Of a stretch of DNA of 64,000 nucleotides, positions 1-8,077 are shown piece after piece (position 1 is the stretch's first letter; every line of letters begins with the position of its first letter). Origin of the DNA: CAYRGQ01 sp964423925 (lineage in GTDB: Bacteria; Bacteroidota; Bacteroidia; Sphingobacteriales; Sphingobacteriaceae); NCBI GenBank assembly GCA_964423925.1, contig CAYRGQ010000001.1, positions 1 through 64,000 on the forward strand, written 5' to 3'. A model generated the notes under the pieces. The model did no database searches and had not been told where the DNA came from. It saw only the letters and a list, made by a program, of their open reading frames with translations. A program made the position numbers and the translations under genes.

Positions 1-100
1 TTTCCAGCACTTCAAACGAGCCAGCAGATCCAGGCACGGTGACCGAAGTAACCTCGCCGTCATATACGGGCTTGTCTGGTGTGATAATCGTTAATTTCAT
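1..100 (-). CDS. atpC: ATP synthase F1 epsilon subunit (partial, N-terminal part)
   Basis: The first 33 residues of the F1 epsilon subunit are visible; the gene runs off the left edge. The N-terminus (MKLTIITPDKPVYDGEV, then VTVPGSAGSFEVL) is the typical beta-sandwich start of epsilon subunits, where the segment around the GSFEVL motif contacts the c-ring. The subunit couples proton flow to the F1 rotor and inhibits ATP hydrolysis. It lies 74 nt downstream of atpD on the same strand, the usual Bacteroidota atpD-atpC arrangement separated from the rest of the atp operon. The start is an ATG at 100-98. Identification is confident despite truncation. Confidence 0.9.
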   Translation of the reverse strand, partial: MKLTIITPDKPVYDGEVTSVTVPGSAGSFEVLE

Positions 101-174
101 GTGTTGTTCGTCAAATTTGCGCTGTGGATCCGAGGCGCGCTAGTAGCGACGTTCTCATCAACCGCGCGCCTAAA

Positions 175-1683
175 CTATACCGCTTCGGCTTCAGCCAATA
201 TTTTCTTGCCTTTCTCGATGGCATCTTCGATGGTTCCCACCAAGTTGAATGCTGCCTCAGGATACTCGTCTACCTCGCCATCGATAATCATGTTAAAGCC
301 TTTGATGGTGTCCTTGATGTCTACCAATACGCCTTTGAGCCCGGTAAACTGCTCGGCAACGTGGAATGGCTGCGAAAGGAAGCGCTGCACCCGGCGGGCG
401 CGTGATACCACCAGCTTGTCCTCTTCAGACAGTTCGTCCATACCCAAGATAGCGATGATGTCCTGAAGTTCTTTATAACGTTGCAGGATTTCCTTCACGC
501 GCTGGGCCGTATTGTAGTGCTCGTCACCAAGAACGGCGGGAGTAAGGATTCGCGAGGTAGAGTCCAAGGGGTCTACGGCTGGGTAGATACCAAGCTCAGC
601 AATCTTACGAGAAAGTACAGTCGTAGCGTCCAAGTGGGCAAACGTAGTAGCCGGAGCGGGGTCCGTCAAGTCATCCGCAGGTACATATACCGCTTGTACG
701 GAAGTGATGGAACCGCGCTTGGTGGAGGTGATTCGCTCCTGCATTAAGCCCATCTCGGTAGCCAACGTGGGCTGGTAACCCACCGCGGAAGGCATCCGGC
801 CCAACAGTGCCGACACCTCTGAACCCGCCTGTGTAAAACGGAAAATGTTGTCGATAAAGAACAGGATGTCCCGGCCCGCGCCTTCGCCGTCGCCATCGCG
901 GAAGTATTCAGCGATGGTCAGCCCCGACAGCGCAACCCGCGCACGTGCCCCTGGAGGCTCGTTCATCTGACCGAACACGAACGTCGCTTTGGACTCTTTC
1001 AGTTCAGCGTCGTCGACTTTATCCAATGGCCATTCGCCTTTCTCCATGCCTTCGAGGAACTCGTCACCATAACGGATAATGCCTGATTCAAGCATCTCGC
1101 GCAATAGGTCGTTCCCTTCACGGGTACGCTCACCCACACCGGCAAATACGGAAAGACCACCGTGGCCTTTTGCAATATTGTTAATTAGTTCCTGAATCAA
1201 TACGGTCTTGCCAACGCCAGCACCACCAAAGAGGCCAATCTTACCTCCTTTGGCGTAGGGCTCGAGCAGGTCGATTACCTTAATGCCGGTGAAGAGGACT
1301 TCCGTCTCGGTAGAGAGGTCTTCGAACTTCGGGGGCGTGTTGTGGATGCTTCGTCCGTTTGACTTGTCCAAGTCCTTGATGCCGTCGATAGCGTCACCAA
1401 CCACGTTGAACACGCGGCCTTTGATCTCATCGCCGATAGGCATCTTGATTGGGGCGCCCGTATCCACCACTTTCATCCCGCGGAGCAGGCCTTCAGTAGC
1501 GTCCATCGCGATTGCACGTACGCGCTCTTCGCCCAGGTGCTGTTGCACTTCCAACACGACACGCTGGCCGTTTTCTTTTTCAATCTCTAATGCGTCAAAA
1601 ATTTTGGGGAGTGTGGCACCTTCGCCAAAGCTCACGTCGACAACTGGGCCGATGATTTGAGCGATTTTTCCAACATTGGACAT
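175..1683 (-). CDS. atpD: ATP synthase F1 beta subunit
   Basis: Catalytic beta subunit of the F1F0 ATP synthase, which makes ATP from ADP and phosphate on the cytoplasmic side of the inner membrane. At 502 aa it has the family length. The N-terminal beta-barrel begins GKIAQIIGPVVDV. Walker A (GGAGVGKT) is at about 153-160, followed by the catalytic GERTREG region, Walker B (DILFFIDNIFRF) and the ALLGRMPSAVGYQPTLATEMG signature. The C-terminal helical domain contains the DELSEEDK segment, the DELSEED coupling element. It is transcribed before atpC, and a canonical promoter lies 62 nt upstream. No anomaly seen. Confidence 0.98.
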   Translation of the reverse strand: MSNVGKIAQIIGPVVDVSFGEGATLPKIFDALEIEKENGQRVVLEVQQHLGEERVRAIAMDATEGLLRGMKVVDTGAPIKMPIGDEIKGRVFNVVGDAIDGIKDLDKSNGRSIHNTPPKFEDLSTETEVLFTGIKVIDLLEPYAKGGKIGLFGGAGVGKTVLIQELINNIAKGHGGLSVFAGVGERTREGNDLLREMLESGIIRYGDEFLEGMEKGEWPLDKVDDAELKESKATFVFGQMNEPPGARARVALSGLTIAEYFRDGDGEGAGRDILFFIDNIFRFTQAGSEVSALLGRMPSAVGYQPTLATEMGLMQERITSTKRGSITSVQAVYVPADDLTDPAPATTFAHLDATTVLSRKIAELGIYPAVDPLDSTSRILTPAVLGDEHYNTAQRVKEILQRYKELQDIIAILGMDELSEEDKLVVSRARRVQRFLSQPFHVAEQFTGLKGVLVDIKDTIKGFNMIIDGEVDEYPEAAFNLVGTIEDAIEKGKKILAEAEAV

Positions 1684-1744
1684 ATTAATGGAACTAAATT
1701 AATGATCAAGTAATAAGGCCAATATGGGCCTTCTTTTCGGAACG

Positions 1745-1775
1745 CAAAAATACGCTTTATCCACTGAAAAACAAA
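1745..1775 (-). promoter_or_regulatory. Bacteroidota-type promoter of atpD-atpC
   Basis: On the minus strand a -33 TTTG (1775-1772) is separated by 19 nt from a perfect -7 box TATTTTTG (1752-1745), matching the Bacteroidota consensus TTG-N17..23-TAnnTTTG. It lies about 60 nt upstream of the atpD ATG. A small AAGGCC/GGCCTT inverted repeat lies in the resulting 5'UTR. Confidence 0.6.
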
Positions 1776-1893
1776 TATTATTTTCATTAATTGCCCGGGC
1801 GATTTCATGGACTGTTCGCGATCCGTAAAATGCGGTTGTTCAGGTGGTTTCACCAGCCATGGCCGTCAGCGAAACGCAGAAGTGCAACCTGCC

Positions 1894-2493
1894 CTATCCG
1901 GTACGCCGGTTGATCTCGTCCTGCAACTGCCGTTTGAGCTTTTGCTCGCGTTCGAGGGCTTTTTTGCGGTGGGCCTCAAATTCTTCCTGCAAATCGTCAT
2001 AGGACTTCCGTGCTTGGCGGGTGAGTACGTGGCCGTGGTTAAAGCGGTAGATGTAGAAGGCCAGCAGTAAGCCCAGAACGGATACGATGCTCACAAACAA
2101 TACGCTGACGGTGGATTTATCCAGTGAGATACCGAGTAAGCTAACCCGGTCCTGCTGGCTCTCCGAAATGCGAAGCCGCTCTTTAGTGCTCGCCAGTGAA
2201 TCACCCAGCGCGGCGATTTGGCTTAGTTGGGACTGCACGGTCATGGCCGACTCGTTGATTTCGTTGCGAAGCTCGCGGAGGGAATCGGCCACATTCTTGC
2301 GAACGGTTTCGAGGTTGACCCTGCGGATCAATTTGAAGTCGTCTTGGCTGCGCGAGATTTGGTTGAGGTATATGAATTGGCTATCAATCGTCCCACTGTT
2401 CAGCGAGCCCCTGCGCACCGACGACGTCTGTTGCGGAAATGCCAAGGTGTGTAAGAAAATTCCGAAAAATAGAAAGATTGCCAGGTGTTTCAT
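1894..2493 (-). CDS. Exported/membrane-anchored coiled-coil protein of unknown function
   Basis: 199 aa. It has an N-terminal signal sequence (MKHLAIFLFFGIFLHTLAF), a charged periplasmic part rich in heptad-like helices (about 60-118), a transmembrane segment at about 128-147 (STVSVLFVSIVSVLGLLLAF) and a basic, Glu/Lys-rich coiled-coil tail (YDDLQEEFEAHRKKALEREQ). The family is common in Sphingobacteriia and Flavobacteriia and is often labelled 'tRNA (guanine-N1)-methyltransferase' in databases. Nothing here resembles TrmD: there is no SPOUT knot and no SAM site, so that label should not be used. It is monocistronic between atpD and an SRPBCC gene. The topology suggests an envelope scaffold, which is inference. 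Confidence 0.75.
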   Translation of the reverse strand: MKHLAIFLFFGIFLHTLAFPQQTSSVRRGSLNSGTIDSQFIYLNQISRSQDDFKLIRRVNLETVRKNVADSLRELRNEINESAMTVQSQLSQIAALGDSLASTKERLRISESQQDRVSLLGISLDKSTVSVLFVSIVSVLGLLLAFYIYRFNHGHVLTRQARKSYDDLQEEFEAHRKKALEREQKLKRQLQDEINRRTG

Positions 2494-2684
2494 GAGATAT
2501 GTGAGTTTTTGTAGGGCGTAGCCGTGGCCAATTACGCCGTTCGTGTTTACTTTCCCGTTATGGGAGTCCCCTGAAGGGGCGCCCTTTAGAAGTTGCGATA
2601 TTACGGCATTTGTCGCTTAAATAAAAATCCAATTGGCAAAAAAGAAGTGAGAGGCGCCAAGCTGCGCTATCGGTGACGAGCGCC

Positions 2685-3065
2685 CTACCCCTCGTAGAAA
2701 TCGCGAAGGGAGGCGATATAGACCGTGCGCCAGCCGTCGACGATATCGTCGTAGCTCTCCTCCGGAATATGCAGCTGCCGTACTTCCATCGAGGTACCCT
2801 GCTTGTGGGGGTGGAGCTTGATGGTGACGACCGATTCGGGATTTTCCTCACCGAAATACCAGTGCTGCGTAATCATCTTGCCGGGTTCGAACGCGATGTT
2901 TCTGCCTACGATGTCGCCGTCCCATAGTGAGAACTCTGTGTCAGGCAGCTCTTGCATGCGAGCGGGTGCGCCCGTCCACAATTGCAGCGTGATCTCAGTC
3001 GTCAGGGCCCGGTATACTTGGTCGGGTTCGGCGGCAATGATGAAATATTCCTTGTAATCGGGCAT
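2685..3065 (-). CDS. SRPBCC (START-like/AHSA1) domain protein
   Basis: 126 aa, one START-like fold of the AHSA1 type. It begins MPDYKEYFIIAAEPDQVYRALT, with the typical helix that follows the first strand, then the LWTGAPARM, FSLWDGDIVGRN, PGKMITQHWYFG and DGWRTVYIASLRDF blocks. Family members bind small hydrophobic ligands or act as Hsp90 co-chaperone-like domains; no enzymatic residues are evident. I chose the ATG at 3065 rather than an upstream in-frame codon at 3083 because it is preceded by a good AGGAG ribosome-binding site, which is unusual in this window. It lies 43 nt downstream of the surA-like gene and could be co-transcribed with it. Confidence 0.85.
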   Translation of the reverse strand: MPDYKEYFIIAAEPDQVYRALTTEITLQLWTGAPARMQELPDTEFSLWDGDIVGRNIAFEPGKMITQHWYFGEENPESVVTIKLHPHKQGTSMEVRQLHIPEESYDDIVDGWRTVYIASLRDFYEG

Positions 3066-3108
3066 ACGTCTCCTGTTTGGCAAAGGTTGGACCTTGCCAG
3101 TAGTAGCA

Positions 3109-4494
3109 TTATTCGTCGTTGTTGCTTGCGAGTGCTTCGGACTCGTTCTTAATCCAGATTTTCAACTCGTTGCAGTCGACGTACTCTTCGTTGATGTCGA
3201 TATAGGTTACCTTCCGACGCCCCTCAAACCACTCGCTTAGCTTCCGGTTGATTTTATCTTCCAGGGCTGCTTCCTTGATTTTTGCGAAATCCTGATCCAG
3301 ATTGGCTCTGTGGGGTGGAGTACGTGATTTCAAGAAGGTGAACCGATAGCCCGCTTGGCCGCGCTCATCGGTAAACTGCGCGGGGGCAGAGTATTCCCCT
3401 GGTTGCAGGGTGTCGATGGCGGAGAAAATGGAAGCATCCAGCAAGTCGACCGGCACCAACGTCGTGCGGCTCTGCTGGTTTTGGGCATTCAGGAGCATGC
3501 CCCCGTTGTATTTGGTTTCCTTGTTATCCGAATAACGGGTGGCAGCGGTATAGAAGTCCATCCGTCCATTTTTCACATGGTTGTAGATACTGTCAATATG
3601 GGCTTTGGCACGTTCCATGCTCGCCGGGGTAGGCGGGATACGCACGAGGATGTGCCGGCTGCGGGTTTCCTCGCCACGGCGCTCGAGCACTTCCAGGAAA
3701 TGGAAACCGTGCTCCGATTCGAACACGTTGGAAATCTCACCCGGTTTCAACCGGAAGGATACCGCCGAAAATTCCTTAACCATCGCGTCACGGGTGTAGA
3801 ATCCCAAATCGCCACCATAAGGTGCCGAGCCGGGGTCTTGAGAATAGAGTCGCGCCACGGTAGCAAAGTCCGCACCGTCAAGTACCTGTTGGCGCAATTC
3901 TTCGGCACGCTTGCGGTATTGTTGCTTCTCATCGGGCGTCAACTTTGGGTAGACGACGAGTTCGCCCACTTCCACTTCCGTATTGAAATAGGGTAGGCTA
4001 TCCGGATTAAGGGATTCGAAGTAGCGCTTCACCTCGAGCGGCGTTACGTCGATGCCAGCCACAATATTGCGTTGCATCTTTTGCGCCTTGAGCTGCTCAT
4101 AGATGTTGGGACGCATCTCTTCCTTATACTGCAATAGCGATCGGTTAAGGAAACGCTCCAGACGCTCCTGGCCGCCAGCTTGGCGCGACATGTAGCGCAA
4201 TCGCATATTGATGTCGTCGTCCACTTCGCTTTCGCTCACTTCGATCGAGTCGATGATCGCTTGCTGCGCAAGCAGTTTCTGCGTCAGGTGTTGCTGCAAG
4301 AAGTAGCACTTCATGGAAGGGTCCGCACGATTGCCCTGTGCCAAGTGCTGTGCATACTCCATTTCTATTTCGGACTGCAACACGATATTAGAGCCGACAA
4401 CCGCGACTACCTTGTCTACAACCCGGGCCTCCTGTGCTAGCAGGGCCGTACCACACATCATCACCGTAAGGAGGGAACTGAAGTATTTTTTCAT
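3109..4494 (-). CDS. surA: Periplasmic SurA-like peptidyl-prolyl isomerase/chaperone
   Basis: 461 aa. A signal peptide (MKKYFSSLLTVMMCGTALLAQ) is followed by a SurA N-terminal chaperone domain (VDKVVAVVGSNIVLQSEIE) and two parvulin (PpiC) domains, at about 170-275 (KQYRKRAEELRQQVLDGADFA... GGDLGFYTRD) and 275-390 (SRHILVRIPP... NGGMLLNAQ). It should escort outer-membrane beta-barrel proteins across the periplasm. The stop of the upstream gene overlaps the start by one base (TGATG), showing translational coupling with the preceding lipoprotein. A TTG three bases upstream is in frame, but the ATG is the sensible start. The symbol is by homology. Confidence 0.9.
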   Translation of the reverse strand: MKKYFSSLLTVMMCGTALLAQEARVVDKVVAVVGSNIVLQSEIEMEYAQHLAQGNRADPSMKCYFLQQHLTQKLLAQQAIIDSIEVSESEVDDDINMRLRYMSRQAGGQERLERFLNRSLLQYKEEMRPNIYEQLKAQKMQRNIVAGIDVTPLEVKRYFESLNPDSLPYFNTEVEVGELVVYPKLTPDEKQQYRKRAEELRQQVLDGADFATVARLYSQDPGSAPYGGDLGFYTRDAMVKEFSAVSFRLKPGEISNVFESEHGFHFLEVLERRGEETRSRHILVRIPPTPASMERAKAHIDSIYNHVKNGRMDFYTAATRYSDNKETKYNGGMLLNAQNQQSRTTLVPVDLLDASIFSAIDTLQPGEYSAPAQFTDERGQAGYRFTFLKSRTPPHRANLDQDFAKIKEAALEDKINRKLSEWFEGRRKVTYIDINEEYVDCNELKIWIKNESEALASNNDE

Positions 4495-5351
4495 CAATCG
4501 AACGTTTCTATTTTGTTTTTGGCGCGCGCATCGTCTACGATGCTCTTCTGCATCTGCGCGAGCAAATCTACCTTGCGTTTGTTCAGAATCAGATTTCGAA
4601 TATTATCCTGCTCGAGCAAAAGCGGAGAACGGCTGTCGCTGAATCTCGCATCGTGCAAAATTATCAGATATAATTCATTATTCTCAATTATTTCAAAAAT
4701 TCGACCCGTTTGGGAAAAGTCAGACTCGCTGATCTTACCAATGGGGAAGAATTGTTGCAGGCCGTCCGCATAATGCCAGTCCCGATCGTATAGGGAGTAG
4801 CTGATGGCGTAGCGTTGGCAATATTGGTCGAGCAAGTCCTTATCACTTAAGTCTTCCGACACAAAAAGGCGTTTCACCCGATCGATCTCTGGTGCATCCG
4901 TTTTCAAGTGGATGTAGGATGTTTGCAAGATGGGACGCGTCAGGATAAACAGTTCTTTGTGCGCGTCATAATAGTCACTGATTTCCTGGTCGGTGACCAC
5001 TGTGTCCAGTTTTTGGCTGATCAGCGCCTGCTCATATTCATATACAATCAAGCCATTTCGGTATTCTTCCACCTGCTTTTCGATGCGTTCCGAATTGGCC
5101 TTCACATTACGCTGCGCTTGTACCAGCACGGCCTGCTGACGCAACCATTGGTCGATATACGCCCGTGCGAGCTTAACGCTATCCTCGCCAGTTACACCCT
5201 CGGGCACGATGCCAGCCAAGTCCGTGCGGTAGAGGTAAGTGTCGTACGAACGCGCCACGGCATCGTCGCCACGCTGCTTGCAACCAGCCCATCCAGACCA
5301 TGTTGCCGCGCTTAGCAAAAGGAACGCTCCCCGTCGCCAGTAACCTTTCAT
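4494..5351 (-). CDS. SurA/PpiC-related lipoprotein, no clear rotamase core
   Basis: 285 aa from the ATG at 5351. The N-terminus (MKGYWRRGAFLLLSAATWSG, then WAGCKQ) is a lipoprotein signal with the lipobox cysteine at about residue 24. The rest is helical with an N-terminal SurA-like layout (LARAYIDQWLRQQAVLVQA; VTDQEISDYYDAHKELFI) and a C-terminal part (FFPIGKISESDFSQTGRIFEI) that resembles a worn parvulin domain without a recognisable active site. Together with the overlapping surA gene it probably forms an envelope protein-folding pair. Databases usually call such proteins peptidyl-prolyl isomerases; catalytic activity is doubtful from sequence. The longer in-frame extension upstream has no signal peptide and is unlikely. 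Confidence 0.78.
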   Translation of the reverse strand: MKGYWRRGAFLLLSAATWSGWAGCKQRGDDAVARSYDTYLYRTDLAGIVPEGVTGEDSVKLARAYIDQWLRQQAVLVQAQRNVKANSERIEKQVEEYRNGLIVYEYEQALISQKLDTVVTDQEISDYYDAHKELFILTRPILQTSYIHLKTDAPEIDRVKRLFVSEDLSDKDLLDQYCQRYAISYSLYDRDWHYADGLQQFFPIGKISESDFSQTGRIFEIIENNELYLIILHDARFSDSRSPLLLEQDNIRNLILNKRKVDLLAQMQKSIVDDARAKNKIETFD

Positions 5352-5508
5352 CCGCCTATCGTTAAACCTAACACCAGTGTCGGCTAAAATACAAAATGCC
5401 CGTCCAAAGCATGGGCTTTTAACGATTTTTAACAATCCGCTTTTGTCAAGTCCAGCATCTTACGGAAGGACGGCTCTCGCGTCATGAGGCCTGTTTTGCG
5501 TTTAGATG

Positions 5509-6312
5509 TCAAGACGCCCAGCCCCACCGCAGGAAATCGGGCAGGCACGCCGCCCAGGTGGCACCGTCGTGTCGGCCACCCTCCACTTCTACGTAGGTGA
5601 TATCGTCAGGCGAGCGATATCCCTTTCGTTCCAGCTCGGCGATCAGGTCGCGCGTGTCGTCGATGCTATCGATGATGCCGTTGTTGTTGCGGTCTGCCGT
5701 CTCGTCCAGCGTACCGCACTGGAAATAGAATTTGAGGTCGGGACGGTACGTGCCCTGCCGAATGATCTGGTGCACGATACGGTCGGTATCGTCGTTGTAA
5801 CCCTCGCCCAAGGGTTTGCTTCGCCACCAAAACGAACCCGAAAAGACGCCCACGCGCCGGAATAGGTGGGCGTGATTCCAAGCGATGTCCAATGCCGACA
5901 CCCCGCCGAGCGAGAAGCCTGCAAACGAGACTTTTTGCGCATCGATGAAGGGGTAAAGGTTCAGCGTGTGGAGCAGCATTTCGGTTAATACGAACCGTGT
6001 ATACGCCTCGGCCTTTGCACCTTGGCGGCTGTAATTGGGAATACCGGCTGTGCCGTATTCCATAATCCTGTTTTCGCCAGCATGTATGGCGGCTACAAGC
6101 AAGGGATGGTCGGGGTTTTCGCGATGATAGTGCTCCGCTATCTGCCCAAAATTCATCTCCGCCAGCATTTGGCCATCGTTGACAATCAATAACGGGATGT
6201 GGAGGGCTTGTCCCGGATACATGGGTACGTAGTAGTCCATCGTCACCTTGCGCGCCAAGTGGGTTGAGGCAATCTTGATCTGGATTTTGCGTACAGTATT
6301 TCGATGAGGCAT
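5509..6312 (-). CDS. Alpha/beta-hydrolase, esterase-D-type, with an EF-hand-like loop
   Basis: 267 aa, a cytoplasmic-looking esterase with no signal peptide. The nucleophile elbow is GFSLGG at about residue 152-157, preceded by the conserved VSFAG strand and followed by GVFSGSFWW. The catalytic His is probably in EGGRHDGATWAACLPDFL near the C-terminus. This is the putative esterase family around Fes/EsterD (PF00756). An insertion near residue 207-220 reads DRNNNGIIDSIDD, a good calcium-binding EF-hand/dockerin loop pattern (D-x-N-x-N-G-x-I-D-x-x-D). The substrate cannot be told. It is divergent from the lactonase gene at 6472, sharing a 159-nt promoter region. Confidence 0.85.
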   Translation of the reverse strand: MPHRNTVRKIQIKIASTHLARKVTMDYYVPMYPGQALHIPLLIVNDGQMLAEMNFGQIAEHYHRENPDHPLLVAAIHAGENRIMEYGTAGIPNYSRQGAKAEAYTRFVLTEMLLHTLNLYPFIDAQKVSFAGFSLGGVSALDIAWNHAHLFRRVGVFSGSFWWRSKPLGEGYNDDTDRIVHQIIRQGTYRPDLKFYFQCGTLDETADRNNNGIIDSIDDTRDLIAELERKGYRSPDDITYVEVEGGRHDGATWAACLPDFLRWGWAS

Positions 6313-6360
6313 AAATTGGTGCGTTCGCAGCGGCAGGCCCCTGCATATACTCTATGTCGA

Positions 6361-6368
6361 CAAAATTA
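6361..6368 (-). promoter_or_regulatory. Promoter -7 box for the esterase gene
   Basis: TAATTTTG on the minus strand is a perfect TAnnTTTG match 48 nt upstream of the ATG at 6312. No matching TTG was found at the right distance, so this is a partial call. Confidence 0.35.
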
Positions 6369-6417
6369 AAATTTATTCTCAACTCCGGGGCACTTGTAGA
6401 AAAGCACTTCGTTTGTG

Positions 6418-6447
6418 TTGTACCTACGCCAAAATAACGTATACTTG
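6418..6447 (+). promoter_or_regulatory. Promoter for the lactonase gene
   Basis: TTG (6418-6420), 19-nt spacer, then TATACTTG (6440-6447), one mismatch to TAnnTTTG. It ends 24 nt before the ATG at 6472. Confidence 0.45.
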
Positions 6448-6471
6448 ATGTAGGAAAACCCAATAAACCTC

Positions 6472-7590
6472 ATGAAAAAAGCAACCTTTTTAGTTTGTGC
6501 AGTGGCGATGGTCGCTTGCAAGCCCACCCCCGAGCGCGTTCGCCTAGTCTTGGGGACATACACCGCCCCCGGGAAAAGTGAGGGGATCTATGTTTATGAA
6601 TTTGACGTGGCGACGGGCCAAACCCAACTAGCAAGCGTAACAGCGACGCCCAATCCGTCCTATGTAGCGCTCTCGGCCAATGGCCGACACTTGTATGCGG
6701 TCAACGAGCTAGGCGATGGAAACGGATCGGTCACTGCTTTTGCGTTTGATGAACAGGGCAGGGCTCTGACCCAGCTAAACACCGTCCCGTCGTTGGGGGA
6801 TCACCCTTGTCACGTTAGTATCGGTCGCGGGGGGAAGCACTTGTTTATTTCGAATTATTCTGGCGGCAACCTAAGTGTATACGGCATTGAGGCCGATGGA
6901 AGGATCGGAGCGCTCGTTCAGGAGATACGTTATACGGGCAGCGGCCCCAATACCGATCGACAAAATGCGCCTCATATTCACTCGGCGTTCTTCAATCCCG
7001 CCGGCACCCACCTCTTTGTCCAGGACTTGGGGACGGATACAATCCATATATATCAGTACCTGCCCGACAATGATGGGCAGGACGTACTTACCCCTACCTC
7101 GCCGGGTAGCGTGGCTACCACCCCTGGGGGCGGACCTCGGCATATCGCCTTCTCGCCCGAAGGACGTTTTGCGTATCTTGTACAGGAATTAACTGCCCGC
7201 GTTGAGGTTTTTAGCCACGAAGACGGCGTGCTCACCTTTATCGAAGAAGCCGTGATCAACGAAGCCGGTTTCGCCGGCGCGGACGGCGCCGCCCACGTTT
7301 TGGTGTCGCCTGATGGAAAGTACGTATACGCTACCAATCGAGGCGAGGCGAATACTTTGGCGATTTTCTCGGTAGACGGGGACAGCGGACGACTCGAAAA
7401 AATCGGAAATCAACCAGTTCTGGGGCAAGGCCCGCGTAATTTCAACTTGAGCCCCGACGGTCGATTTCTCCTCGTAGGCAACCATCAATCCGACGAAGTG
7501 GTAGTGTTCTCACGTGATACGGAAAACGGCCTGTTAACGGATACTGAACAGCGCATAGCCGTGGGGGCGCCGGTCTGTATCGTATTCTGA
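6472..7590 (+). CDS. Lactonase-family seven-bladed beta-propeller lipoprotein
   Basis: 372 aa. A lipoprotein signal (MKKATFLVCAVAMVACKP, Cys at 16) leads into a YbhE/Pgl-type lactonase propeller (PF10282). Repeated blade motifs are visible, including NPSYVALSANGRHLYAVNE, HPCHVSIGRGGKHLFISNY, GPRHIAFSPEGRFAYLV, AAHVLVSPDGKYVYATNR and GPRNFNLSPDGRFLLVGN. E. coli YbhE hydrolyses 6-phosphogluconolactone, but this copy is exported and lipid-anchored, so it more likely acts on an extracellular sugar lactone or is a binding protein. It ends 5 nt before the convergent bcp gene. Family assignment is confident; the substrate is unknown. Confidence 0.88.
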   Translation: MKKATFLVCAVAMVACKPTPERVRLVLGTYTAPGKSEGIYVYEFDVATGQTQLASVTATPNPSYVALSANGRHLYAVNELGDGNGSVTAFAFDEQGRALTQLNTVPSLGDHPCHVSIGRGGKHLFISNYSGGNLSVYGIEADGRIGALVQEIRYTGSGPNTDRQNAPHIHSAFFNPAGTHLFVQDLGTDTIHIYQYLPDNDGQDVLTPTSPGSVATTPGGGPRHIAFSPEGRFAYLVQELTARVEVFSHEDGVLTFIEEAVINEAGFAGADGAAHVLVSPDGKYVYATNRGEANTLAIFSVDGDSGRLEKIGNQPVLGQGPRNFNLSPDGRFLLVGNHQSDEVVVFSRDTENGLLTDTEQRIAVGAPVCIVF

Positions 7591-7595
7591 CGAGC

Positions 7596-8060
7596 CTACG
7601 CGCCAATCAGGGCCCGAACTTGCTGAGTAGCGTTTTTGTTGTCGACTTTTTTGATGATGTGCATAATGACACCCTGCTCGTCGATAACGAAAGTAGTGCG
7701 AGCCGTGCCCATGAACTTCCGGCCATACATGTTTTTCTCGGTCCATACACCATAGGCTTCGACAATCTTGCGTTCCTCGTCCGCTAATAGGGTAAAGGGC
7801 AATTCGTATTTGGCAATGAATTTCTGGTGGGACTGTTCGCTGTCTGTGCTCACGCCGATGACCTCGAATCCGTCGTTGAGTAAGGACTGGTAGTTATCCC
7901 GGAAGTTGCATGCCTCCGTGGTGCAGCCGGGCGTATTGTCCTTGGGATAAAAATAGAGGATTACCTTTTTACCTAAAAAGTCCGATAGGGTGACGGTTTC
8001 GCTATGTTGGTTTTTTGCTTGAATCGCCGGCGCTTTATCGCCCGGTTGCAATGTAGTCAT
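7596..8060 (-). CDS. bcp: Thioredoxin-dependent thiol peroxidase (Bcp/PrxQ)
   Basis: 154 aa, the exact size of the Bcp/PrxQ peroxiredoxins. The active site motif is PGCTTEACNFRD, with peroxidatic Cys46 and a resolving Cys five residues later, preceded by VILYFYPKDNT. It reduces hydrogen and organic peroxides in the cytoplasm using thioredoxin. Downstream features TLLADEERKIVEAYGVW and GRKFMGTARTTFVID are family-typical. It lies 17 nt after the 112-aa gene on the same strand and may form an oxidative-stress unit with it and the FrnE-like DsbA protein upstream. Confidence 0.95.
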   Translation of the reverse strand: MTTLQPGDKAPAIQAKNQHSETVTLSDFLGKKVILYFYPKDNTPGCTTEACNFRDNYQSLLNDGFEVIGVSTDSEQSHQKFIAKYELPFTLLADEERKIVEAYGVWTEKNMYGRKFMGTARTTFVIDEQGVIMHIIKKVDNKNATQQVRALIGA

Positions 8061-8077
8061 ATCTATTATGTTGTGTT

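Noticed and set aside
3355..3996. 213-codon plus-strand ORF inside the surA-like gene
   Set aside because: Antisense shadow, no homology-like pattern, while both parvulin domains on the other strand are intact.
4494..4497. TTG start of the surA-like gene at 4497
   Set aside because: The ATG three bases downstream is the normal start and gives the TGATG overlap with the upstream gene.
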